Assembly (NCBI RefSeq): GCF_000186265.1
Contig: NC_014934.1
Coordinates: 3,534,001 to 3,598,000, forward strand
DNA length: 64,000 bases
Source of the DNA: Cellulophaga algicola DSM 14237
Lineage (GTDB): Bacteria; Bacteroidota; Bacteroidia; Flavobacteriales; Flavobacteriaceae
Direction of reading: 5' to 3'
Position 1 is the stretch's first letter. Each line of letters opens with the position of its first letter. The translations under genes and the position numbers were made by a program. Under the pieces are notes generated by a model. It was not told the DNA's origin. It ran no database searches and worked only from the letters and a program-made list of their open reading frames with translations. Below, piece by piece: positions 52,501-61,617 of this stretch.

Positions 52501-53805
52501 ATGTTAGGAAGCTTACGTAGAAAGTTATTTTGGTCCCTAGACCTAGTTAAAGGCGGTAAGATAGCAGCTCATTATAAAGAAATTAAAGCGCTACATGAGG
52601 GGGCTACACGTAAAGAACAGGAGCCCATCAATGCTAGGAAAATTACAGACTTACTAGAACATGCTGTAGCTACAGTTCCTTTTTATAATAAGTTAGCCAC
52701 TACATCACTTTCTTTAGAATCATTTCCTGTAGTAAATAAATTAGCACTTAGAACTGGTGGTGACGAATTTAAAAGCGGAAAATTTTTAACAACTAAATTG
52801 CATAAGGTGGCCACCAGTGGTTCTACAGGACAACCTTTCATCGTAGCACAAGATCATAACAAACGGAATAGAAATACAGCGGATACTATTTATTTTGGAG
52901 AAAAAGCAGGATATCACATAGGAGATCGCCTTTTTTATTTTAGGTTGTGGGACAAACAATATAGAAAAAATAAATGGTTGGCATGGTCTCAAAATATAGC
53001 CATGTATTCTGTAGATGAAATGGATGATGCTGGAAATAAGAAGGCCGTAGCGGAATTATTACATATAAATTCTTCAATTGGTTTTTTAGGATATTCTTCT
53101 GCCTTTCAAAACTTATGTAATTATCTAGAGAAAACGAACAGTAAGCCAATTTTGAATACATGTAGTTCCATAATCTGTATTGCAGAGTCTTTAAATGACT
53201 ATGTAAGAGATAAATTATTGTATTATTTTGGAGTACAAGCTATTTCCAGATATTCCAATAGTGAAAATGGTATTTTAGGGCAACAAGAACTAAATACATC
53301 TAATAAGCATTACAAAATTAATTGGGCAAGCTATCATGTAGAAGTGTTAGCATTAGATTCTAATACAGCCGTTCCTCTAGGGGAGCTAGGACGAATTGTC
53401 ATTACCGATTTATACAACTATGCCATGCCAATGCTTCGGTATGATACTGGAGATGTAGGTATGATGGAACGTGTTGAAGGTGAACTCATGTTCGCTACAG
53501 TAGATGGGCGGAAAATGGATATGTTTATGGCAACAAACGGGGAATTATTATCTTCCCATATCGTTCATAAAATATTACAATATGATAATATAGATCAGTT
53601 TCAATTTATCCAAGAATCTAAAACGACCTATACTATAAAAATAAAGCTATTATATCATGATTTTTTTAAAGATGAGCGTAAGGTTATTGAAGAATATCAG
53701 ACTTATTTTGGAGCAGATGCTAAGGTGAAAATTGAATATGTTGATGTTATCCCTGCTTTAAACTCTGGAAAAAAGAAGTTAGTAATTAATATGATGTTGA
53801 ATTAG
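52501..53805 (+). CDS. CapK/PaaK-like adenylate-forming enzyme
   Basis: The 434-residue protein is an ANL-superfamily ligase related to phenylacetate-CoA ligase and CapK. ATP-binding TSGSTGQPFIVAQD follows an N-terminal region with HAVATVPFYNKL, both typical. RYSNSENGILGQQE and MLRYDTGDVGMM are the next landmarks, and a C-terminal small domain is at about 335-434. CapK relatives occur in capsule and polysaccharide loci, where they are thought to activate an acyl group for transfer to sugars. The following gene encodes a NeuD-type acyltransferase, supporting that idea. The acyl substrate is unknown. Confidence 0.85.
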   Translation: MLGSLRRKLFWSLDLVKGGKIAAHYKEIKALHEGATRKEQEPINARKITDLLEHAVATVPFYNKLATTSLSLESFPVVNKLALRTGGDEFKSGKFLTTKLHKVATSGSTGQPFIVAQDHNKRNRNTADTIYFGEKAGYHIGDRLFYFRLWDKQYRKNKWLAWSQNIAMYSVDEMDDAGNKKAVAELLHINSSIGFLGYSSAFQNLCNYLEKTNSKPILNTCSSIICIAESLNDYVRDKLLYYFGVQAISRYSNSENGILGQQELNTSNKHYKINWASYHVEVLALDSNTAVPLGELGRIVITDLYNYAMPMLRYDTGDVGMMERVEGELMFATVDGRKMDMFMATNGELLSSHIVHKILQYDNIDQFQFIQESKTTYTIKIKLLYHDFFKDERKVIEEYQTYFGADAKVKIEYVDVIPALNSGKKKLVINMMLN

Positions 53806-53833
53806 ATAAACTGACCCATAAAAATAGTTAGAT

Positions 53834-54547
53834 ATGAAAAAAATTATTGTTTTTGGAGCTTCAGGTCATGCTAAAGTAGTTATTGATATTATCGAGGAGC
53901 AAAATCAATATGAGATTTTTGGACTTATTGACTCGTACAAGGCTAAAGATTCTTGTCTCTTTGAATATAAAATTTTAGGAAGTGAAGATGCGCTAAAGAA
54001 AATCGTCTCAGATAATAATATCTATGGTATCGTTATTGCTATTGGCGATAATTGTACTCGAAAAAGTATAGTAAATAAAGTGCGTACTATTTGTCCGGAT
54101 TTACATTTTATCAATGCAATTCATCCAAATGCTATTTTAGGAAAAAATGTAGCTTTAGGTGAAGGTAACGTTATTATGCCTGGCGTAATTGTGAATAGCG
54201 ATACTACTATTGGTGACTCTTGTATTGTGAATACCAACGCTAGTGTAGGCCATGATAGTATTTTAAAAGATTTTTCAAGCGTTTCTCCTGGGGTAAAAAT
54301 AGGAGGAAACCTTGAGCTTGGATTTTGTAGTGCTATTTCTATTGGAGCTACAGTTATAGAGAACATTACTATAGGAGATCATACCATTATTGGTGCTGCC
54401 GCTGTTGTTACTAAAAACTTTCCTGATTGTGTAGTTGCTTATGGTAGTCCAGCAAAGATTATTAGAGCGCGTACAGAAGATGATCGTTATCTTTTTTCCA
54501 GGGCTGAAAGAAAAGGCAATAGAGCGGTATTAAAATACGAAGAATAG
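53834..54547 (+). CDS. NeuD/PglD-type sugar O- or N-acyltransferase
   Basis: The 237-residue protein has a Rossmann-like N-terminal PglD_N domain (KIIVFGASGHAKVVIDII) and a left-handed beta-helix from about residue 95. The hexapeptide rungs include NAILGKNVALGEGN, NTNASVGHDSILKD and IGDHTIIGAAAVVT, and the putative catalytic histidine is in NASVGHD. Such proteins acetylate UDP-amino-sugars or sialic-acid-like sugars. It is 28 bases after the CapK-like gene, forming a two-gene + strand unit. The convergent neighbour also begins with a NeuD-type domain, so the locus has two of them. Confidence 0.88.
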   Translation: MKKIIVFGASGHAKVVIDIIEEQNQYEIFGLIDSYKAKDSCLFEYKILGSEDALKKIVSDNNIYGIVIAIGDNCTRKSIVNKVRTICPDLHFINAIHPNAILGKNVALGEGNVIMPGVIVNSDTTIGDSCIVNTNASVGHDSILKDFSSVSPGVKIGGNLELGFCSAISIGATVIENITIGDHTIIGAAAVVTKNFPDCVVAYGSPAKIIRARTEDDRYLFSRAERKGNRAVLKYEE

Positions 54548-54608
54548 CTTACTTTTCTATTAGGCTCTTTTAAAATCAATACACCTAGTTTTAAACTGAA
54601 TTTATTTT

Positions 54609-56381
54609 TTACTCTTTCCGATATAACGGGAAAAAATCTTGGAGTATATCTTGTTTATTTATTTTATAAGTATGTTTTTTAGCAAGCGTAGTTAGTTTTT
54701 CATAGACCACTTCATTGAGTATTTTTCTTCCAGTATAGTATATTGCATCCTCATTTTTTGGAAAGAACGTTTTTTTGTATTTATATAAACTATCCTCATT
54801 TGCTCTTCCTCCACCCAATATGTAATTGGCATATCCATTTTCACGTCCCCATTTAATGGCTTCCATTTTTAGAAAATCATTTGGTCTAAAATCAAAATGA
54901 CTTTGTAAAGTTCCTCCAAGAAAAGAGTACATGGTATCTCTGTTTAATAATATTAGCTCTGATGAAATAGGTGTTTCGTCTTTAAATATTAAAATAATTG
55001 CGGTACTGCTGGGATTCGAGAGAATTAAATTTTTAAAATAACTTAAACTAAAGTAATAGGTACTATCCGCATTATTTCGGTCCATAGTACTAATATAGAT
55101 GTCATAAAAAGTTTCTATCGTACTTTCTTCTATTTGGCCGTGGTAAATTTTTGAATGTAAACCATTGGCAATTGCCTTGCGGTAATTATTTCTCACTTTA
55201 GGAATAAAACCATCCCATTGCTGTGTTTCATCAGTTAAAATTTTTCCTTTTACATTGTTAAGTGTCGGGATTAAATTTCCGGAATACTGTTTATAGTTGC
55301 CCTCTAAATTAAACCGTAGAAACTCCGTAATTACTTTGTTGTTTTTATACCAATCATCCACTAAATGCCAAAAGATATCAATGTCACTTCCTGTTATCTC
55401 TTCATTAAATAGCGGACCACTATACCCATAAAATGAGCTTGCATCATAATAGGTGGTGTCTTTATCATGTAAAATAATTTTACGCAAAGAGAACGGCATT
55501 AGTGCAATTATTATATTTTTTTTCTTTAATGTAAAATATTTCAAATGCTCTGTTTCGGTATTATTTACGCTAAATAATTCTGTTTTATAAAAAGCATCAT
55601 AACCTATAAAGTTTTTTAAATTTGTTTTATAGGTATCATTATCATCTTTAGTTCTAAGATTTAAACATTGTAAACTATATCCTAAAAGTTTAAGGTCTTT
55701 AATTTTAGGCTTATCTAGTTGTGGTTCATCATCGTTTATTGGAACTCTAATTTTAAGTGTTTTTGCAGGAACTCCTGCTACTACATGGTTATCTTCAACA
55801 TCTCTAATGACTACCGCTCCTGATCCAATCACCGTATTTTCTCCAATAACTTTTACTCCAGTCATTATGGTAGAGCTAATCCCTAAGAAAGCTTTTCTTT
55901 TTATAAGTATTCCTGCTCCAATGTTAACTCCTGTAGAAATAAATGTTCCTCTTTTGATTAGGGTATGATGCGCAATATGGCTCCCCATGCTTATGATCAC
56001 ATAGTCTTCTAATTTGGTATGTGGCATAATCATTACTCCCGGTAATAAATAAACACCATTACCTATTTGTACATCTTTATTAATTAAAGCAGTATCATGG
56101 ATAAAGTTAGGAGTTTCAAAGCCTTCTCTATTTAAGATTCCTAAATATTTTGTTCTAACAATATTATCTCCAATTGGGCAAAATACCTGATGTACTTTTT
56201 GAGCAAAGTTATTTTTAATTAAATCTTTAAAATCACCTAAAACAGGAACACCATGGATCAATTTTCCAAGGCTCTCTTTATTATCATCAATAAAACCAAT
56301 GACATTAAAATTTTGTTCTGTTAAATAGGTTAAAAATACTTCACCATAAGTACCTCCACCCAATATTACGGCATTTTTCAT
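54609..56381 (-). CDS. NeuD-type acyltransferase fused to a FemAB-like GNAT domain
   Basis: The 590-residue protein has two parts. Residues 1-212 are a NeuD/PglD-type acyltransferase (NAVILGGGTYGEVFLTYL, hexapeptide rungs such as NKDVQIGNGVYLLPG and AHHTLIKRGTFISTG, ending AGVPAKTLK). Residues about 230-590 are a FemAB/GNAT fold (RNNYRKAIANGLHSKIYHG, AIILIFKDETPISSELILL, GYANYILGGGR, YKYKKTFFPK). FemAB-like domains transfer amino-acyl groups, usually from tRNA, or act in exopolysaccharide assembly. The fusion predicts a sugar acyl- and aminoacyl-transfer enzyme. It is the last gene of the leftward operon. Confidence 0.85.
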   Translation of the reverse strand: MKNAVILGGGTYGEVFLTYLTEQNFNVIGFIDDNKESLGKLIHGVPVLGDFKDLIKNNFAQKVHQVFCPIGDNIVRTKYLGILNREGFETPNFIHDTALINKDVQIGNGVYLLPGVMIMPHTKLEDYVIISMGSHIAHHTLIKRGTFISTGVNIGAGILIKRKAFLGISSTIMTGVKVIGENTVIGSGAVVIRDVEDNHVVAGVPAKTLKIRVPINDDEPQLDKPKIKDLKLLGYSLQCLNLRTKDDNDTYKTNLKNFIGYDAFYKTELFSVNNTETEHLKYFTLKKKNIIIALMPFSLRKIILHDKDTTYYDASSFYGYSGPLFNEEITGSDIDIFWHLVDDWYKNNKVITEFLRFNLEGNYKQYSGNLIPTLNNVKGKILTDETQQWDGFIPKVRNNYRKAIANGLHSKIYHGQIEESTIETFYDIYISTMDRNNADSTYYFSLSYFKNLILSNPSSTAIILIFKDETPISSELILLNRDTMYSFLGGTLQSHFDFRPNDFLKMEAIKWGRENGYANYILGGGRANEDSLYKYKKTFFPKNEDAIYYTGRKILNEVVYEKLTTLAKKHTYKINKQDILQDFFPLYRKE

Positions 56382-56438
56382 GCTAGTTTATAGATTTATG
56401 TGTTGTATAAAGTAGAAATTTAAAATAAAGGAATAACC

Positions 56439-57047
56439 TTAGTTGTTACTCCCTGTAAAGGTAGTCATATTTACATTTTCACTCGCATTTACCCCTTCTC
56501 TAATTAGCACCTTTTTTAGCGTTAATAATAAAATTTTAACATCTAAAAAAAATGAAATATGATCAACATACCAAACATCGAGTTCAAATTTTTTCTCCCA
56601 CGAGATGGCGTTTCTACCATTTACTTGCGCCCAGCCTGTTATGCCCGGTTTTAGATCATGTCTTCTTGCTTGTTCTGTATTATATAAAGGTAAATATTGT
56701 ACTAAAAGAGGCCTAGGGCCTATTAAGCTCATATCTCCTTTGAGAACATTTAAGAGTTGCGGTATTTCATCTAAAGAATATTTTCGGATAAAATTACCAA
56801 ACTTGGTAACTCTTAAATGAAAAGGTAGAAATTCACCATTCTCATCCTTTTTGTCGTTCATAGATTTGAACTTTATCACTTTAAATATTTTTCCATCCTT
56901 TCCTGGTCTAGGATGAAAGAAAAAAGGTTTTCCATTATTGGTAAATAATAAAATTAAAGCTACGCTTATAAAAAAAGGTGATAAAAGTAAAAAAGCAAAA
57001 GCAGCTATTATAATATCCAATATTCGCTTTACTAGTATTTTATACAT
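56439..57047 (-). CDS. Initiating sugar transferase (bacterial sugar transferase family), copy 1
   Basis: This short PglC-like polyprenyl-phosphate sugar transferase has about 202 residues from the ATG at 57047 (MYKILVKRILDIIIAA). A membrane-embedded helix (about 10-35) is followed by the catalytic block with KFKSMND, SLDEIPQLLNVLKGDMSLIGPRPLL and PGITGWAQVNGRN. It moves a sugar phosphate onto undecaprenyl phosphate to start a glycan repeat. The longer frame to 57086 would overlap the preceding gene by 47 bases. The chosen start overlaps by only 8, typical of coupling. It is a tandem paralogue of the next gene. Confidence 0.88.
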   Translation of the reverse strand: MYKILVKRILDIIIAAFAFLLLSPFFISVALILLFTNNGKPFFFHPRPGKDGKIFKVIKFKSMNDKKDENGEFLPFHLRVTKFGNFIRKYSLDEIPQLLNVLKGDMSLIGPRPLLVQYLPLYNTEQARRHDLKPGITGWAQVNGRNAISWEKKFELDVWYVDHISFFLDVKILLLTLKKVLIREGVNASENVNMTTFTGSNN

Positions 57048-57663
57048 TTCTAAATTGTTTTTTTCTGTAAGCGTCAAAGTATTCACTTACTTCGTTTGTT
57101 GCAACTGCTACGTCTTTGCGATTAATGACTTTTGAAATAGTTTGTAATATTATTCTTAAATCCAATAGCAGTGAAACTTTATTAACATATTCTATATCAA
57201 ATTTAAATTTTTCTTCCCATGAAATAAAATTTCTACCTGAAATTTGGGCTAATCCAGTTATTCCAGGCCTAACCGTATGTCTCAATTTTTCTTTGGTATT
57301 GTAATATGGTAAATATTGTACTAAAAGTGGTCTTGGACCTATAAGGCTCATGTCTCCTTTGAGTACATTTATTAATTGTGGTATCTCATCTAAAGATGTC
57401 TTTCTTAAAAAGATGCCAAATTTAGTTAATCTTTCATTATCGGGTAAGATAATATTGTTCTTATCTTTTTTATCGTTCATTGTTTTAAACTTTATAACTT
57501 GAAAAATTATTTCATTTTTTCCAGGTCTAAGTTGTGTAAAAAAAGGATTCCCGTTTATAATTGCGTTAATTATAATTAAACTAAAAAAAATAGGGGATAA
57601 AATAAATAACAGGGCTAGTGCGATACAGAAATCTATAATTCGTTTTAAAAACTTTTTGTACAT
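57040..57663 (-). CDS. Initiating sugar transferase, copy 2
   Basis: A second PglC-like sugar transferase, 207 residues from the start at 57663 (MYKKFLKRIIDFCIA), which aligns with the start of copy 1. Key segments are KFKTMNDKKDKNN, SLDEIPQLINVLKGDMSLIGPRPLL and PGITGLAQISGRN. The alternative start at 57693 overlaps the glycosyltransferase gene by 14 bases and cannot be excluded. The two copies share the whole catalytic core but differ at several points (TGLAQIS versus TGWAQVN), suggesting different sugar donors or acceptors. Copy 1 follows by an 8-base overlap. Confidence 0.87.
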   Translation of the reverse strand: MYKKFLKRIIDFCIALALLFILSPIFFSLIIINAIINGNPFFTQLRPGKNEIIFQVIKFKTMNDKKDKNNIILPDNERLTKFGIFLRKTSLDEIPQLINVLKGDMSLIGPRPLLVQYLPYYNTKEKLRHTVRPGITGLAQISGRNFISWEEKFKFDIEYVNKVSLLLDLRIILQTISKVINRKDVAVATNEVSEYFDAYRKKQFRNV

Positions 57664-57679
57664 AGTTCTATTGATGAAC

Positions 57680-58837
57680 TTAATTAATTTCATTTTCTAA
57701 ACTTTGATATTCTTCAAGGAGTTTTTTCCAAACAAAAGTTCTTTCATATTTTTCAATTATTAGGCTTCTACATTTTTCAAGATCTATATCTGCAATATTT
57801 TTGTCATGTAGATTAAACATTTTAGTATATAATACTTTTGTGTTTTTAGTAGGAATAATTGTTCCATTTAGACCTTCTATAATGATTTCATTACAACCAT
57901 TTATATCAGTAACAATACTATATAATTTCATAGCACTAGCTTGAAGTACGACATTTGGAAAACCCTCCCTATAACTAGGAAATGTAAGGAAATTTGAAAT
58001 TGAAAAATAAGGTCTTACATCGTTTTGCCAACCAACATTTATAATATTTAAGTTTTTTTCGATAAAAAGTAATGTATCAGGGCTCAAAGGATCTAATTCT
58101 GATTCATAAGCGCCTACCAATAATAATTTTACATTTTCTTTTTCTTTCTCTAATTGATTAAACGCAGCAACCAATTCATTAATTCCTTTATCCTTAACTA
58201 GCCTACCTACGAAAGTGTAAATAACATCATTATCATTTATATTTAATGATTTTTTAAGTTGTTTTTTTTGTTCTTCAGTATAAAGTTTTGGATCAAAAAT
58301 AGAGGTATCTATACCATTAGAACTGCCATTTCCTATGACTTTCAATTTTTTATCGATTGTGAATCTCTCTTCTAATATTATTTTTTTTAATCCATATGAG
58401 TTGGGATAAATTTTAGTAGCACACCCATATGTGATTTTTTCAACAGTATTTAAAAGCGTTCTTTTGAGACCGGTAGCCTCTAATAGCGGTAAACCAGCAA
58501 TAGTATGTAACCTATTAGGAACTCTTGCAAATTTTGAAGCAATCATAGCAACCATTCCTGCTTTTGGTGTATGACTATGAACGATGAAAGGCTTTTCTTT
58601 TTTAAGTATTTTGTATAAATCAATGATGGCTTTCAAATCTTTAAAAGGAGTTATTGATCTGGTCATTTCTAGAGGAATTACGTTTATTCCTTCTTTTACT
58701 CCTACATTTTTTAAAACTTGTTCATTACTAGATATTCCTATTACATCATAATAATCCTTCATAAATTTTAATTGTCCTGTTAAAAGGCCGCCTAAAGATT
58801 GAGGTACTGTTGTAATTCTAATAATTTTTTTCTTCAT
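57680..58837 (-). CDS. GT4-family glycosyltransferase
   Basis: The 385-residue protein is a GT4 glycosyltransferase with TTVPQSLGGLLTGQLKF at the start, HSHTPKAGMVAMIAS, FVGRLVKDKGINELV and the donor region SYREGFPNVVLQASAM. The second glutamate of the usual EX7E pair is replaced by glutamine (REGFPNVVLQ), as in several capsule enzymes. It belongs with WbpH/WcaL-type enzymes that extend a lipid-linked glycan. It lies 38 bases after the neighbouring glycosyltransferase and next to the sugar transferases. Sugar specificity cannot be read from sequence. Confidence 0.88.
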   Translation of the reverse strand: MKKKIIRITTVPQSLGGLLTGQLKFMKDYYDVIGISSNEQVLKNVGVKEGINVIPLEMTRSITPFKDLKAIIDLYKILKKEKPFIVHSHTPKAGMVAMIASKFARVPNRLHTIAGLPLLEATGLKRTLLNTVEKITYGCATKIYPNSYGLKKIILEERFTIDKKLKVIGNGSSNGIDTSIFDPKLYTEEQKKQLKKSLNINDNDVIYTFVGRLVKDKGINELVAAFNQLEKEKENVKLLLVGAYESELDPLSPDTLLFIEKNLNIINVGWQNDVRPYFSISNFLTFPSYREGFPNVVLQASAMKLYSIVTDINGCNEIIIEGLNGTIIPTKNTKVLYTKMFNLHDKNIADIDLEKCRSLIIEKYERTFVWKKLLEEYQSLENEIN

Positions 58838-58875
58838 AATTTATTATTGAGTTTACTAAAAGTATACAGGTGTTC

Positions 58876-59964
58876 CTATTTTAGTAAACTATTATATATT
58901 TTAACATAAGCATCCACCATTTTTTCAATGTTATAGTTTTCAGATTTAGTTTTACATTTGAGAACTATCTCATTATAAAATTTATGGTCATTATTTAGTT
59001 CTAAAATTTTTGCTGAAAGGTCATCTTCATTTTCGAATAAAATTCCGGCATTTTCTACGACTTCTTTTAATCCAGGTGAATTTGACGCTAAAAAAGGTTT
59101 TCCTGATGCAAGTCCTTCTACACTAGCAAGAGATAATCCTTCATATTTAGATGCTAAAACCACAAAGTCTACGGTTTTTAAGAATTGAGGAACATCACCT
59201 CTTACCCCTAGAAAATGTGCTCTGTCTAAAACATTTATTTCTTTAGCTAAATTGAGATTCGTTTCTTTTGTAACTCCATCTCCAATTAATATTAGATGAA
59301 AATTTTCTGGAAGTTTCACTAATGCCTTTATAGCAATATCCTGACTTTTTTGAGCGGTAAAACTTGATACTTGTAAAATTATTTTAGAATTTATAGGAAT
59401 ATTAAACTCAGATAAGTCTAAGGGATTAGCCTTTTTTATTTCTTCTAAATTTATTCCATTGTAAACTAATTCTATACGTTTATCGTAAGAAGGTGATAAG
59501 TGTTCCTTTAGATTTACATCTACGGCGTCAGAAATTGTTATTATTTTATCATATTGCTTGTAAATAAATTTTTCAACTAATTTTATACTTTTTTTATTTC
59601 TTCTTTTATTAGTTGTATTATGTTCCGTAAATAGTAATTTACAAGGTTTAAATTTGAAAAAATTTGCAAATGCTACCCAGTAGAACATAGGGAATAAATG
59701 AACATGAACAAGATCGTAATTTTTAATAATAGCTCTAATTTTTAGAATATTTTTTGGTTTGTAAATATTTTTATTTTCACCAAGTGCGTAAATTTTAATT
59801 TTTGGATGTTTACTTTTTAACTTTTTCAAAAAAACACTGTCGCCTCCGTCTAATAATAGTAGAGATACTTCAAAACCTTTTAGAGAAAGTTTATCTATTA
59901 AATCTATTACCAATTTTTCAGCACCTCCAGTGGCTAAAGAATTTATTGCTTGTAAAATTTTCAT
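58876..59964 (-). CDS. GT4-family glycosyltransferase
   Basis: The 362-residue protein has the GT4 N-terminal NSLATGGAEKLVIDLI, HVHLFPMFYWVAF, LLFTEHNTTNKRR, and the donor motif SKYEGLSLASVEGLASGKP with both glutamates of EX7E. It should be a retaining glycosyltransferase acting on the cytoplasmic face of the membrane during repeat-unit assembly. Its start overlaps the stop of the upstream glycosyltransferase by 4 bases (ATGA), so translation is coupled. Specificity is unknown. Confidence 0.9.
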   Translation of the reverse strand: MKILQAINSLATGGAEKLVIDLIDKLSLKGFEVSLLLLDGGDSVFLKKLKSKHPKIKIYALGENKNIYKPKNILKIRAIIKNYDLVHVHLFPMFYWVAFANFFKFKPCKLLFTEHNTTNKRRNKKSIKLVEKFIYKQYDKIITISDAVDVNLKEHLSPSYDKRIELVYNGINLEEIKKANPLDLSEFNIPINSKIILQVSSFTAQKSQDIAIKALVKLPENFHLILIGDGVTKETNLNLAKEINVLDRAHFLGVRGDVPQFLKTVDFVVLASKYEGLSLASVEGLASGKPFLASNSPGLKEVVENAGILFENEDDLSAKILELNNDHKFYNEIVLKCKTKSENYNIEKMVDAYVKIYNSLLK

Positions 59965-61031
59965 CTTTCGTTAAGTTTCAAAAATAAATTTTCGTATAAT
60001 TTTAAGATTTTATCACGATCGTATCGCTCCCTAACACCTTTTGCTATTACCTTAGGATCTGAATTTTCATTTAAAGCCATCTTAATATAGTGAGAATATT
60101 CTTCTTTAGTTTCTGCTATATATCCATTAATTCCTGGCTCTAATATTTCATTGATTCCTCCAGGGCAGTTGAATACTATAGCCTTTGTTCCTGTAGCAAT
60201 GGCCTCAATTAAAGCATTAGGAAAACCTTCAACAAAAGACCCCAATAAGAATAGATTACTTTCGTGTAAATAGGTGTTAATATCATTGGAAAAAGGAATA
60301 AATTTAATCTTATTGCTCAAGCCTAATTTAGCAGCTTTTAATTCAATATTTTCTTTTTCAGAACCCTTTCCTACAATAGTGTATTTAAAATTAAAATCAA
60401 GCATCGAAAGAGATTCTAATATCCTTTCATGTCCCTTTCTTTTCTCTAAAGCGCCTACCGTTATAAAATTGGGTACTTCGCTTATAGTGTTCTTTTCTTT
60501 TAAATTGAATTTATCAGAAATTGGATTGTTAATTACAGTTATATTTTCTGGTTTTAAATTATAATTAGCAATCATGTCATTTTTCATATCTTCAGATTGA
60601 CAAATGAGAATGTCAAGCAAATTATAAAATTTTTTTGCAGAAAATACTTTATGTAGCAAACTATTGTTTTTTTGTATTTTTCCTAATACACTCAGCACAT
60701 TTGCTTCACGACCTATAAATTTAATTTTTCTAAACCAAATAGATTGTATGGCCATCATGGTGTTTACATGAGCAAGTGTGCTCAAAACTACATCTGGTTT
60801 TTCTTTTCTTAAGAAATTAAATATAGCGCCAAAAGCATTTAAAGTTCTTTTTTTTGATAAATAAACGCAAGGTATACCTTCAATTTCATAAACACTTTCA
60901 GATTCACTTTCAATAACAAGTAGAGTAGGTGCAAACTTATTTTTATCAATTGATTGAGAGATAAATGACATGACTCTTTCTGCGCCTCCTGCTCTCAGCG
61001 ATGGTAGAATAAATAGAACTTTAATTTTCAA
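59961..61031 (-). CDS. GT4-family glycosyltransferase
   Basis: The 356-residue protein begins KVLFILPSLRAGGAERVMSF and has STLAHVNTMMAI, ITVGALEKRKGHERIL, and the donor block SFVEGFPNALIEAIATG with an intact EX7E. These features place it with GT4 enzymes of capsule and O-antigen loci. It is 1 base from the serine-acetyltransferase-like gene and overlaps the next glycosyltransferase gene by 4 bases. Together with the two others it makes three GT4 enzymes in a row. Specificity unknown. Confidence 0.9.
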   Translation of the reverse strand: MKIKVLFILPSLRAGGAERVMSFISQSIDKNKFAPTLLVIESESESVYEIEGIPCVYLSKKRTLNAFGAIFNFLRKEKPDVVLSTLAHVNTMMAIQSIWFRKIKFIGREANVLSVLGKIQKNNSLLHKVFSAKKFYNLLDILICQSEDMKNDMIANYNLKPENITVINNPISDKFNLKEKNTISEVPNFITVGALEKRKGHERILESLSMLDFNFKYTIVGKGSEKENIELKAAKLGLSNKIKFIPFSNDINTYLHESNLFLLGSFVEGFPNALIEAIATGTKAIVFNCPGGINEILEPGINGYIAETKEEYSHYIKMALNENSDPKVIAKGVRERYDRDKILKLYENLFLKLNER

Positions 61032-61032
61032 G

Positions 61033-61614
61033 TTATAAATGTTTTAGGATTGTTTTAATATCAAATTCTTTAATTTTTTTTGCGGGAACCCCACCAATAA
61101 CGATATTTTCTTCAGTAAAAGATTTACCGACACTTGCATTAGCCGCTATAGCAATATTGTTCGCAATTGAGATATCTCCGTAAATTTTAGCGCCTGGTCC
61201 AATGTATACATTATCACCTATTTGAGGAGCTTCTGGTTTTCCTCCCGATGCACCAATATTTACGCAGACATGTATTCTGCAATTTTTTCCAATTTTAGTT
61301 TTACTATTAATTACTATTGTACCGTAATGCATGATTGCTAATCCAGGACCAAAAACATTTCTTGGTATAGAATATCCTAAATTAAGAGATAATTTTTTGT
61401 ACTTCATAAGAAGTAAGTAGAAGTATACTTTCTCAAATATGTTTTTGTTTTTATTTTGATAATATTCAGTTTTTCTTAAAAGTTTTTGAAATTTCCAGAT
61501 AGGTTCTGGATATAAGAATGACTGAATCTTGCTTTTGATACTAGAGTCATCAATATTTTTTGCGATTTTATCAGCTTCAATATATTTTTTTAAATCAGCT
61601 TTGGAATTAATCAT
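61033..61614 (-). CDS. Serine-acetyltransferase-like hexapeptide protein
   Basis: The 193-residue protein has a helical N-terminal half and a left-handed beta-helix from about 85 (PGLAIMHYGTIVINSKTKIG, IHVCVNIGASGGKPEAPQIG, VYIGPGAKIYGDISIANN). It ends with IVIGGVPAKKIKEF, the CysE-type C-terminal loop. CysE-like proteins in polysaccharide loci usually acetylate a sugar and not serine. The N-terminal helical part is shorter than in true CysE. It sits between the ATP-grasp gene (3 bases) and a glycosyltransferase (1 base), fixing it inside the operon. Confidence 0.85.
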   Translation of the reverse strand: MINSKADLKKYIEADKIAKNIDDSSIKSKIQSFLYPEPIWKFQKLLRKTEYYQNKNKNIFEKVYFYLLLMKYKKLSLNLGYSIPRNVFGPGLAIMHYGTIVINSKTKIGKNCRIHVCVNIGASGGKPEAPQIGDNVYIGPGAKIYGDISIANNIAIAANASVGKSFTEENIVIGGVPAKKIKEFDIKTILKHL

Positions 61615-61617
61615 ATT

